The translations under genes were made by a program, and so were the position numbers. The notes under the pieces were generated by a model. That model was not told the origin of the DNA. It did not search any database and saw only the letters and a program-made list of their open reading frames with translations. From positions 28,626 to 92,625 of the forward strand of contig JACKJE010000015.1 in assembly GCA_020638135.1 (NCBI GenBank): DNA of 64,000 nt. Reading direction: 5' to 3'. This document shows, piece by piece, positions 51,504-59,611 of this stretch. The first letter of the stretch is position 1. Each line of letters opens with the position of its first letter. Source of the stretch: Methylobacteriaceae bacterium. Lineage in GTDB: Bacteria; Pseudomonadota; Alphaproteobacteria; Rhizobiales; Beijerinckiaceae.

Positions 51504-52688
51504 ATGAAATCCGACCCCATCGTCATCGTCGGCGCGGCGCGTACGCCCATGGGCGGGCTGCTCGGCGATTTCGCCTCTGTGGCCGCGCCGCAACTCGGCT
51601 CGGCCGCGCTCGACGCCGCGGTTTCGCGCGGCGGCCTCAAGCCTGGCGACATCGAGAACGTCGTGATGGGATGCGTTCTGCCGGCGGGTCTGGGTCAGGC
51701 GCCGGCGCGCCAGGCCGCGCTCGGCGCGGGCATGCCGAAATCGACGGGCTGCACGACGGTCAACAAGATGTGCGGCTCGGGCATGCAGGCGATCATGTTC
51801 GCGCACGACATGCTGGCCGGCGGCTCCTTCGACGTGATGGCGGCTGGCGGCATGGAGAGCATGTCCAACGCGCCGTACCTGTTGCCGAAGGCGCGCGGCG
51901 GCTACCGGCTCGGCCACGACAAGGTGATGGATTCCATGTTCCTCGACGGACTGGAAGACGCCTATGATCGCGGCCGGTTGATGGGTACGTTCGCAGAGGA
52001 CGCCGCGCAATCCTATCAATTCTCGCGGCAGGAACAGGACGCCTATGCCGTCGCCTCGCTCGAGCGCGCGGTGAAGGCAGGCAAGGACGGTTCGTTTGCG
52101 GCGGAAATCACGCCGGTGAAGGTGAAGAGCCGCAAAGGCGAGGCGACGATTGCGATCGACGAGCAGCCCGGCAAGGCGCAGCTCGACAAGATACCGACGC
52201 TGAAACCCGCTTTTCGCGAGGGCGGCACGGTGACGGCTGCGAATTCGTCTTCGATTTCCGATGGCGCGGCGGCTGTCACGATGATGCGCCGGTCCGAAGC
52301 CGAGAAGCGTGGTCTGACGCCGATCGCCACGATTATCGGCCATTCGACGCACGCTTCGACGCCGGGCCTGTTTCCCTCGGCGCCGGTCGGTTCGATCAAT
52401 CGGTTGCTCGAGCGCATCGGCTGGACCGCCAGCGACGTCGACCTCTGGGAGGTCAACGAGGCCTTCGCGGTCGTCGCGATGATCGCGATGCGCGACATCG
52501 GCATTGCGCATGACAAGATCAACGTGCATGGCGGCGCCTGCGCGCTCGGCCATCCGATCGGCGCGTCCGGCGCGCGCATCGTCGTCACGCTGATCTCGGC
52601 GCTGCGCAAATACGGCATGAAGAAGGGCGTGGCGTCGCTGTGCATCGGCGGCGGCGAAGCGACCGCGATCGCGCTGGAGGCCGCATGA
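51504..52688 (+). CDS. Acetyl-CoA acetyltransferase (thiolase)
   Basis: 394 residues, full-length thiolase. The nucleophilic Cys90 lies in NKMCGSG; the other active-site residues are in WEVNEAF, the His in GGACALGHPIG near 350 and the Cys in SLCIGGGEA near 380. It interconverts acetyl-CoA and acetoacetyl-CoA. The next gene overlaps at ATGA (52685-52688) and encodes an acyl-CoA dehydrogenase, so they share a role in acyl-CoA degradation, possibly of branched or short-chain acids. Confidence 0.93.
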   Translation: MKSDPIVIVGAARTPMGGLLGDFASVAAPQLGSAALDAAVSRGGLKPGDIENVVMGCVLPAGLGQAPARQAALGAGMPKSTGCTTVNKMCGSGMQAIMFAHDMLAGGSFDVMAAGGMESMSNAPYLLPKARGGYRLGHDKVMDSMFLDGLEDAYDRGRLMGTFAEDAAQSYQFSRQEQDAYAVASLERAVKAGKDGSFAAEITPVKVKSRKGEATIAIDEQPGKAQLDKIPTLKPAFREGGTVTAANSSSISDGAAAVTMMRRSEAEKRGLTPIATIIGHSTHASTPGLFPSAPVGSINRLLERIGWTASDVDLWEVNEAFAVVAMIAMRDIGIAHDKINVHGGACALGHPIGASGARIVVTLISALRKYGMKKGVASLCIGGGEATAIALEAA

Positions 52689-53821
52689 TCCTCTCCGAAG
52701 AACAGCAGATGGTGCGCGACATGGCGCGCGACTTTTCACGCGAAAAGCTCGCGCCCTTCGCCGCCGAATGGGATCGCGACCATCGCTTTCCGGCGGAGGC
52801 GATCTCCGAAATGGCGTCGCTCGGCTTCCTCGGCATGAATGTGCCGGGCGAATGGGACGGCGCCGGGCTCGATTACGTTTCCTATGCGGCGGCGGTGATC
52901 GAGGTGGCGGCCGGCTGCGGCGCGGTCTCGACCATCATGAGCGTGCACAATGGCGTCGGCTGCATGCCGATCCTGAATTACGGCGACGAAGCGCAGCGCG
53001 AGAAATATCTGAAGCCGATGGCGCGCGGCGAATGGATCGGCTGCTTCTGCCTGACCGAGCCGGACGCGGGTTCGGACGCCGCCTCCATCCGCACGCGCGC
53101 GCGGCGCGAGGGCGATCATTACGTCATCAACGGCGCAAAGCAGTTCATCACCTCCGGCAAGAATGCGAAGGTGGCGATCGTCTTCGCCGTCACCGATCCG
53201 GACAAGGGCAAAGGCGGCCTGTCGGCCTTCATCGTGCCGACGGACACGCCCGGCTTCCGCGTCGAGCGTGTGGAATTGAAGCTCGGACAGCATCCCTCCG
53301 ACACCTGTGCACTGGTGTTCGAGGACATGCGTGTGCCGGTCGCCAATCGTCTCGGCGCCGAGGGCATGGGCCTTAAGATCGCGCTCGCCAATCTCGAGGG
53401 TGGGCGCATCGGCATCGCCGCGCAGGCGGTGGGCATGGCGCGTGCGGCCTACGAGGCGGCGCGCGACTATGCGAAGGAGCGCAAGCAGTTCGGCAAGCCG
53501 ATCATCGAGCATCAGGCGGTCGCGTTCAAACTCGCGGATATGGCGACGCGCATCGATGCCGCCGAACTCCTGGTTTTTCGCGCGGCGGCGTTAAAGGACG
53601 CGGGCCGGCCCTGTCTGAAAGAAGCGTCGATGGCGAAACTGTTCGCCAGCGAGATGGCCGAACAAATCTGTTCTGACGCGATCCAGATTCACGGCGGCTA
53701 CGGCTATCTCGCCGACTATCCGGTCGAGCGCATCTATCGCGACGTGCGCGTGTGCCAGATTTACGAAGGCACGAGCGAGGTGCAGCGTCTGGTGATTTCG
53801 CGGGCGCTGGCGGCGGCGTAA
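52685..53821 (+). CDS. Short/branched-chain-type acyl-CoA dehydrogenase
   Basis: 378 residues with the acyl-CoA dehydrogenase layout: an N-terminal helical domain, beta domain with CFCLTEPDAGSDA and INGAKQFITSG, and the catalytic Glu in YEGTSEVQR close to the end. The QIHGGYGY segment also fits. It is coupled to the thiolase gene. Substrate length is not determined; the arrangement suggests short-chain or branched acyl-CoA. Confidence 0.92.
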   Translation: MILSEEQQMVRDMARDFSREKLAPFAAEWDRDHRFPAEAISEMASLGFLGMNVPGEWDGAGLDYVSYAAAVIEVAAGCGAVSTIMSVHNGVGCMPILNYGDEAQREKYLKPMARGEWIGCFCLTEPDAGSDAASIRTRARREGDHYVINGAKQFITSGKNAKVAIVFAVTDPDKGKGGLSAFIVPTDTPGFRVERVELKLGQHPSDTCALVFEDMRVPVANRLGAEGMGLKIALANLEGGRIGIAAQAVGMARAAYEAARDYAKERKQFGKPIIEHQAVAFKLADMATRIDAAELLVFRAAALKDAGRPCLKEASMAKLFASEMAEQICSDAIQIHGGYGYLADYPVERIYRDVRVCQIYEGTSEVQRLVISRALAAA

Positions 53822-53831
53822 CACCTCGCAT

Positions 53832-53925
53832 TGTCATCCCGGACGGCCGGAGGCCGATCCGGGAGCCAGCGGTGAGGGGCGGCCTCTGGTTCCCGGCTCT
53901 CCGCTACGCTTCGGCCGGGATGACA
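53832..53925. repeat. REP-like palindromic intergenic element
   Basis: TGTCATCCCGG (53832-53842) and CCGGGATGACA (53915-53925) form 11-bp inverted arms around a 72-base GC-rich core that itself contains short repeated GGCCGGAGGCCG-type pairs. It fills the gap between the convergent acyl-CoA dehydrogenase and nadK genes. This GTCATCCCGG motif is typical of dispersed palindromes in Hyphomicrobiales; copy number elsewhere cannot be seen here. A possible hairpin terminator. Confidence 0.7.
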
Positions 53926-53931
53926 GACAGT

Positions 53932-54726
53932 TCACGCTCCGAACTGTTCGCGCAAAATCCGTTCTTCCATGGAATGGCCGGGATCATGCAGCAGGGTCAG
54001 CCCGACCGCATGGTCCATTTCGACCTCGACCCGCGCGACCTTGCGGAATTCGGAGTGGTCGGCGACCGCCGCTACCGGGCGCTTGTCGGATTCCAGCACC
54101 TCGATCACGACCTTGGCGCGGTCGGGCAGCAGCGCGCCGCGCCAGCGGCGGGGACGGAAGGCGGAGATCGGGGTGAGCGCCATCAGCGGCGCGCCGAGCG
54201 GCAGGATCGGGCCGTTGACGGAGAGATTGTAGGCGGTTGAGCCAGCGGGCGTCGCCACCAGCAGGCCGTCGGAGACGAGTTCCTCCAGCCGCGTCTGGCC
54301 ATCGATGGAAATGCGCAGCTTCGCCGCCTGGTGGGTCTGGCGCAGCATCGAGACTTCGTTGATGGCGCGCGCGTCGTGGGTCTCGCCGTCGTTCGTGGTC
54401 ACGCGCATGACGAGGGGATGGACGAGGGAGCTTGTCGCGGCCGCCAGACGTTCCAGCAGGCCGTCCTCGCGGAAATCGTTCATCAGGAAGCCGACCGAGC
54501 CGCGATTCATGCCGAAGACCGGCAGGTTGCGGCCCATCAGCTTGTGCAGGGTCTGGATCATCAGCCCGTCGCCGCCGAGCGCGATGACGACGTCGGCCTC
54601 GGCCAGCGGGCTTTCGCCATAGAGCGCGACGAGACGCTCGCGTGCGGCCTCCGCCTCCGGCACGCCGGAGGACAGATAGGCGAGGCGCTCGAGGCGGCGC
54701 GGGGCGGCCAAAGTGGCGGGCGGCAT
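53932..54726 (-). CDS. nadK: NAD kinase
   Basis: 264 residues with the GGDG motif at 51-54 (LGGDGLM), AINEVSML and a Gly-rich TPAGSTAYNLS motif. It phosphorylates NAD to NADP. ATG 54726 follows GAAGGACC; longer in-frame starts lack a site. The gene ends 6 bases after the palindrome's right arm begins. Confidence 0.95.
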   Translation of the reverse strand: MPPATLAAPRRLERLAYLSSGVPEAEAARERLVALYGESPLAEADVVIALGGDGLMIQTLHKLMGRNLPVFGMNRGSVGFLMNDFREDGLLERLAAATSSLVHPLVMRVTTNDGETHDARAINEVSMLRQTHQAAKLRISIDGQTRLEELVSDGLLVATPAGSTAYNLSVNGPILPLGAPLMALTPISAFRPRRWRGALLPDRAKVVIEVLESDKRPVAAVADHSEFRKVARVEVEMDHAVGLTLLHDPGHSMEERILREQFGA

Positions 54727-54793
54727 GGTCCTTCTCGTTCGCGCCGTTGTAGGCCCTCGCGCCGCTACGCGGAAGTGGCCATTCGGATTGGGC

Positions 54794-55459
54794 TCAAATG
54801 AATCGGGCGATCTCGTCGAGCGATTTCTTCGTGATGGCGGGCACGCGGCAGCCGTCGGCGGGCTTGCCGACCACGAGCAGGACAATGGCCTTCTCATTGT
54901 CCGGCCGGCCGCAGATTTCGTTCAGGAAACCCATAGGAGAGGGCGTGTGCGTGAGCGTCGCCAGCCCCGCCTCGTGCAAGGCGGCGATCAGGAAACCAAT
55001 GGCGATGCCGACGGATTCCAGTGCGTAATAATGTTTTACGCGCCTGCCGTCCGGACCCTGGCCCCAGCGCTGCATGAAAATGGCGATCAGCCAGGGCGCG
55101 GTTTCCAGAAACGGCTTTTCCCAGTCGGTGCCGAGCGGGGCAAGCGCGTCGAGCCATTCCTCGCCCGCGCGGCCCTCGTAAAAGGCCTTTTCCTCGGCCT
55201 CCGCCGCCTGCCGGATGCGCGACTTGATCGCGGGGTCGGAGATGGCGACGAAGGTCCAGGGCTGCTGGTTGGCGCCCGACGGCGCGGAGCCCGCCGCCAG
55301 GATCGCCTGCTCGATGATGTCACGCGCGACCGGGTCCGGCGAAAAGTCCCGCACGGTGCGGCGCTTGCGCAGGCGGGTGGCGAATTTTTCCAGCCGCGCG
55401 CGGCTCTCTTGCGGCGAAATCGCCTCGAAAGCCAGCGGAACGGTCGGCTGGTCGCTCAT
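54794..55459 (-). CDS. Nitroreductase-fold flavoprotein, iodotyrosine deiodinase-like
   Basis: 221 residues. The FMN site has RKRRTVRDFS and GSAPSGANQQPW, and the ESVGIAIGFLIAALHEAG and TPSPMGFL segments are close to those of iodotyrosine deiodinases. Residues E90, Y94 and K115 fall at the spacing (+4, +21) of the human deiodinase triad E157/Y161/K182, which grips the amino-acid zwitterion. It may reductively dehalogenate halotyrosines or reduce another aromatic amine substrate. Its start overlaps the upstream thioesterase gene's stop (ATGA), so they are co-expressed. Confidence 0.85.
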   Translation of the reverse strand: MSDQPTVPLAFEAISPQESRARLEKFATRLRKRRTVRDFSPDPVARDIIEQAILAAGSAPSGANQQPWTFVAISDPAIKSRIRQAAEAEEKAFYEGRAGEEWLDALAPLGTDWEKPFLETAPWLIAIFMQRWGQGPDGRRVKHYYALESVGIAIGFLIAALHEAGLATLTHTPSPMGFLNEICGRPDNEKAIVLLVVGKPADGCRVPAITKKSLDEIARFI

Positions 55460-56373
55460 TCCTCCTCCGCGCCCGGCGTGTGGCGCAGCATGAAATGGCC
55501 GAAGGCGGAAGCGATCGGCTTGGCTGGATCGTCCTGCCAGGCCTGCGCCTCGAAGGCGACGACGCGCCGGCCCTGCTTGACGATGGAGGCGCGCGCATAG
55601 GTGTCGAGGGCGCGGCCGGAGCGCAGGTAGTTGATGGTGAGGCCGATCGGCTTCGGCGGCCGCGCGACGCCGAGTTCGCGCGTCAGGCCGATGATCGCCG
55701 TCGTCTCGAGGAAGGCGCCGGTCATGCCGCCGTGGATCGCCGGCAGGATGGGGTTGCCGATGATGCGCTCGGAAAAGGGCATGACCGGCACGCCGTCCGC
55801 GCCGATGCGGATGCCGAGGCAGCGGGCGAAGGGGCTGTTGGCGAACAGGCCTGTCGGGTCTTCCGGCGCGTCGAGCGGCGGCGGCGCGCGATAGTCGCGC
55901 GGCTTGTCGCGCAGCATGTTGGTGCGGTTGGCGCCGGCCATGAAACAGGCGGTGGCGGTCGCGACCGGCTCGTCCTCCGATTCCTGATAGGCGGTCGCGC
56001 GCACGAAGGCGATGGAGCGCGTCACGCGATAGCAGACGGCGTGGGCCTTGATGTCGAGACCCGGCGTCGCGGGCTTCTGGTAGTCGATGCGCAGGTCGAG
56101 CGTCGCGATGGCGCGCCGGCCGTCGAGGGCGAGCTGGACCGCCATGCCGCAGCTCTCGTCGAGCATGGCGGTGACGACGCCGCCATGCAGCACGCCGGAT
56201 TCGGTGTCGCCGACGAAAACCGGCCGGTAGGGCAGGCTGGACCAGGCTTCGCCCGGCTCGGCGCGATCGAGTTTCAGGCCGCTGAGGTAGCCATAGACTG
56301 AGCGACGCTTGTGGACAGCCTTTGCCAGTTCGTCGAACGGCATCGACTCGCGGTCTGCTGGATTTTCGGACAT
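55456..56373 (-). CDS. Tandem hotdog thioesterase (PaaI-like)
   Basis: 305 residues with two hotdog domains. The first has HGGVVTAMLDESCG, the second HGGMTGAFLETTA, each the PaaI signature HGG...(D/E). Such proteins hydrolyse acyl- or aryl-CoA thioesters. ATG 56373 follows AAGGGCGCC. Coupled to the deiodinase-like gene. Two fused PaaI units are less common than the single-domain form. Confidence 0.88.
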   Translation of the reverse strand: MSENPADRESMPFDELAKAVHKRRSVYGYLSGLKLDRAEPGEAWSSLPYRPVFVGDTESGVLHGGVVTAMLDESCGMAVQLALDGRRAIATLDLRIDYQKPATPGLDIKAHAVCYRVTRSIAFVRATAYQESEDEPVATATACFMAGANRTNMLRDKPRDYRAPPPLDAPEDPTGLFANSPFARCLGIRIGADGVPVMPFSERIIGNPILPAIHGGMTGAFLETTAIIGLTRELGVARPPKPIGLTINYLRSGRALDTYARASIVKQGRRVVAFEAQAWQDDPAKPIASAFGHFMLRHTPGAEEE

Positions 56374-56413
56374 GGCGCCCTTCTAGCCGATGGCGGTCCC
56401 GCCACCAAGGCGC

Positions 56414-57250
56414 TCAGTCCGTCGGCGCGAGAAGGACAGGGCAGCGCGCCACGCGCAGCACGCGCTCGGCGATCGAGCCGCGCACCGAGGCCATGAAGCC
56501 ATGGCGACGCATTACCGGCATGCAAATGAGATCGGCGGCAAGGCGCGCCTGGGCGGCGAGGATCTGCTCGACGACGGCGCCAGTGGCCTCATGGACCCGA
56601 TAGACGGCGCGGCCCGGCGCGTCCGTGGGCGGACCGGCGCCGCGCCGGCCACCGCCGCCGACATAGAGAAGATGGATGTCCGGGACGCTCTCGCCCAGCA
56701 ATTCGCAGAGCGAGACCGCCGTGTCGATCGCGCGGGCCGGCGGAATCCGTTCGGAGACCGGCACGAGAACGGATTTCAGCCGCACGGCGCCGCTTTCCGG
56801 CGCAACAAAGCCGCCGGCGTCGCGATGCACGCAGAGCGCCAGGCCGCCCGTAGCGCGCACGACGTCTTCTGCGACCGAATCCTGAAAAATATCCGGCGTG
56901 CCGCCGCGGTCGGCGAGCGCGAGCACCATCAGGTCGACACGCGCGCCATCGAACTCACGGATTATGCCGGCGCGCGGGCTTGCGTCCCAGACCAACTTCT
57001 TGTCGACCGTCAGGCCGGTGCGCTCCGTAACCGCCCGTTCGCTCTCCTCGCCGGATATCAGGCCCCAGCGGGCCAGAGTCGCACGCACGCGCGGGAAGGG
57101 ATCGAAATTCGGCGCCTCGTGCGGCGCGTGGACATGAACGAGGCGTAGGTCGCCGCGCGCGGCCAGCGCAATGCGCAGGGCGTGAACGAATGCGTCGTGC
57201 GAGCCGGAGAAGCTCGTGGGATGGAACACGGAGCGAAAGACGTGCGGCAT
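56414..57250 (-). CDS. Tandem universal stress protein
   Basis: 278 residues with two UspA domains. The first starts FRSVFHPTSFS; the second starts LKSVLVPVSERI and has a phosphate-binding-like GSIAERVLRVARCPVLL ending. Usp proteins bind ATP or nucleotides and act in stress tolerance. ATG 57250 has GAGGAC before it. Lies 59 bases upstream of the following hypothetical gene's end. Confidence 0.85.
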   Translation of the reverse strand: MPHVFRSVFHPTSFSGSHDAFVHALRIALAARGDLRLVHVHAPHEAPNFDPFPRVRATLARWGLISGEESERAVTERTGLTVDKKLVWDASPRAGIIREFDGARVDLMVLALADRGGTPDIFQDSVAEDVVRATGGLALCVHRDAGGFVAPESGAVRLKSVLVPVSERIPPARAIDTAVSLCELLGESVPDIHLLYVGGGGRRGAGPPTDAPGRAVYRVHEATGAVVEQILAAQARLAADLICMPVMRRHGFMASVRGSIAERVLRVARCPVLLAPTD

Positions 57251-57308
57251 GTCCTCGACCCGAGGACGATACGCCTCGCCGGTCCAGAATGCCCGCCCCG
57301 GCGCGGCT

Positions 57309-58343
57309 CTACAAGTGAGGCCGCGCGCCGAGCCGGAATTCGAACCGGTCGCTGCCGGCGCGCGCGTCCCAGGCGAGGAAACGGTCGTGCGCGGCGAGGC
57401 AGCCGGCCCACAGCTCATTCCAGATATCGAAGGTCTGGCGGGGCAGGGGCGCAATTCCGCGCATCAGGCGCCAGCCGTCCTGCGTGATGCGGGTGGTCTT
57501 GCCGTCCGTTTCCTGTGCAATGGCTTCGTCGCCAGCCTGCGCCATCGCCGCGAAAAAATCGGCGAAAGCCGCGGCGCCGGCGCCGCTTTGACCGAGGATT
57601 GCGCGGCATTCGTCGAAGAAATGCATGCCGACGAGGCGCGCTGCGCCGCCGATCAGCCATTGCGCATCCTGCGGGCCGAACAGATCGATGGCCTCGGGCA
57701 TGAGCGAGCGCACATATTCCATCGTGTAATTGCGCGCCGCCTTGTCGAGCCGCTCCTGTGGCCAGGTCGCGCTGGGAAGCTTCGGCGCCTTTTCGGGGTC
57801 GAAGGCCGGCGCCTCTTCGCCGCGCGAAAAACGCAGGCGGTCTTCGGGGGCGATGTCGTGGTCGTATTCGATGTAATAGCCTTCGAGCCCGTCCTGCCCG
57901 TCCGGCGTCTGCTTGGTGCAGACGAAGCCGAGGCGGGGGTTGCCGAGCGTGACGCCGTTATGCGCATGCCAGCCGCGCAGGATGGCGCGCGACATGTCGC
58001 CGGTCACGCCGCAAATTGCGGTTCCGTCCCAGATCCAGCGCGGCGGGGCGTAGCGCACCCAGGCCTTGCGGTCGCTCTCGGGCATGTATTCGACGCGCAC
58101 GCCGCCGATCTGGTTCGAAAGGTAATGGTATTGCGCGCAGGCCACCGCATGCGGCAGGCCTGACAGCCCGAGTTTCTCGAGCCCTGGCACGAAGGTCGCC
58201 AGATGCTGGCGCCTGAAGATGCGGAACAGCAATTCGGAGGCAGCGTCCGAGCCGCGCCGCGAGGCGACGCGCAGCAGCGAGCCCGTGAGAAAGGTATGAT
58301 AGAGGCGCGACAGGGCGCGCCAGCCCGCTTGTGCGTCGTTCAT
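57309..58343 (-). CDS. Conserved-looking hypothetical protein
   Basis: 344 residues, no signal peptide or membrane span, no motif I recognise. It has several aromatic/acidic stretches (MPESDRKAWVRYAPPRWIWDG, GLEGYYIEYDHDIAPEDR) and histidines (AWHAHNG, GMHFFDECR) that could bind metal. ATG 58343 is preceded by AGGAAAGCAGG. It is divergent from the CaiB-type CoA transferase, 74 bases away, so a link to acyl-CoA metabolism is possible. Confidence 0.65.
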   Translation of the reverse strand: MNDAQAGWRALSRLYHTFLTGSLLRVASRRGSDAASELLFRIFRRQHLATFVPGLEKLGLSGLPHAVACAQYHYLSNQIGGVRVEYMPESDRKAWVRYAPPRWIWDGTAICGVTGDMSRAILRGWHAHNGVTLGNPRLGFVCTKQTPDGQDGLEGYYIEYDHDIAPEDRLRFSRGEEAPAFDPEKAPKLPSATWPQERLDKAARNYTMEYVRSLMPEAIDLFGPQDAQWLIGGAARLVGMHFFDECRAILGQSGAGAAAFADFFAAMAQAGDEAIAQETDGKTTRITQDGWRLMRGIAPLPRQTFDIWNELWAGCLAAHDRFLAWDARAGSDRFEFRLGARPHL

Positions 58344-58417
58344 TTCGGCCTGCTTTCCTCTCCTGCCGCACAGGATAGACTGTGCGTACAACAAGACAAA
58401 TCAGGGTGGGGCGCTCA

Positions 58418-59611
58418 ATGGGCCAATCGGGCGGAATACTGGAAGGCATTCGCGTGCTCGATTTCGGGCGGTATATCGCAGGCCCCTATTGCGCGACGCT
58501 GCTCGCCGAATTCGGCGCGGAGGTGATCCGCGTCGAACGGCGGGCCGGCAGCGAGGATCGCTATGTGACGCCGGTCGGCGAGGACGGCGCGGGCGCGCTG
58601 TTCCTGCAGGTCAATCGCAACAAGAAAAGCGTGACGCTCGATCCGATGAAGGCGGAAGGGCAGGAAGTCTTGAGGAAGCTGGTGGCGACGGCGGATGTCG
58701 TCGTCGCCAATCTGCCGAAGCAGACGCTGCAGGCGATGAAACTCGATTATGATTCGTTGTGCGCGATAAAGCCGGACATCATCCTCACCACCGCCAACGC
58801 TTTCGGCGATACGGGGCCTTGGTCCGACCGCGTCGGTTTCGATGGCGTCGGGCAGGTGATGTCGGGGGCCGTCTACATGACGGGCAATGGCGAACCGCCG
58901 TTTCGCGCGGCGGTGAATTACGTCGACTTCGGCACGGCGCTGCATTGCGCCTTCGGCACGCTCGCCGCGTTGATGGAGCGCCAGAAATCCGGCAAGGGGC
59001 AGATCGTGCAGGGCGCGCTGCTGGCGACCGCGCTTTCGTTCACCAACGCCACGCTGATCGAGCAGGCGGTGATCCAGGCGAACCGCACGCCCACGGGCAA
59101 TCTCGGGCAGACGACGGCGCCTTCCGACATCTATCGCGCGAAGGATGGCTGGGTGCTGACGCAGGTGACGGGACAGCCGCTGTTCGACCGCTGGGCGAAG
59201 CTGATGGGCGAAGACCATTGGCTGACCGACCCGCGCTTCTCCGATGATCTCAAGCGCGGCGAGAACGGACCTGTCATCAGCGAGCGCATGGGCCGCTGGT
59301 GCGCGGAGCGTACGGCGCAGGAGGCGGTCGATACGCTCGGCAAGGCGCAGATTCCGGCGGCGCCGGTGCTGAGCCCGCAGCAGGCGCTCGACCATCCGCA
59401 CGTGCGGGAGGGAGGTTTCCTGCAGGAGATGGACTATCCCGGACTGCCGCGCCCGGCGCCCGTCTCGCGCGTCGCGCTGAAACTGTCGCGCACGCCCGGC
59501 GAAATCCATGATCGTGCGCCGTTGCTCGGCGAGCACACGCAGGAGGTGCTCGGCGCCCTCGGCTACGACGACGCGGCAATCGCCGCGTTGCGCGAACAGG
59601 GTATCGTCTGA
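58418..59611 (+). CDS. CaiB/BaiF family CoA-transferase
   Basis: 397 residues of the class III (family III) CoA-transferase group. Signature segments are LDFGRYIAGPYCATLLAEFGAEVIRVE at the start and the catalytic Asp in NYVDFGTALHCA. It transfers CoA between acyl-CoA donor and acid acceptor. ATG 58418 has GGTGGGG ahead; 59611 is immediately followed by the cyclase start ATG at 59612 (TGAATG). Confidence 0.9.
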   Translation: MGQSGGILEGIRVLDFGRYIAGPYCATLLAEFGAEVIRVERRAGSEDRYVTPVGEDGAGALFLQVNRNKKSVTLDPMKAEGQEVLRKLVATADVVVANLPKQTLQAMKLDYDSLCAIKPDIILTTANAFGDTGPWSDRVGFDGVGQVMSGAVYMTGNGEPPFRAAVNYVDFGTALHCAFGTLAALMERQKSGKGQIVQGALLATALSFTNATLIEQAVIQANRTPTGNLGQTTAPSDIYRAKDGWVLTQVTGQPLFDRWAKLMGEDHWLTDPRFSDDLKRGENGPVISERMGRWCAERTAQEAVDTLGKAQIPAAPVLSPQQALDHPHVREGGFLQEMDYPGLPRPAPVSRVALKLSRTPGEIHDRAPLLGEHTQEVLGALGYDDAAIAALREQGIV

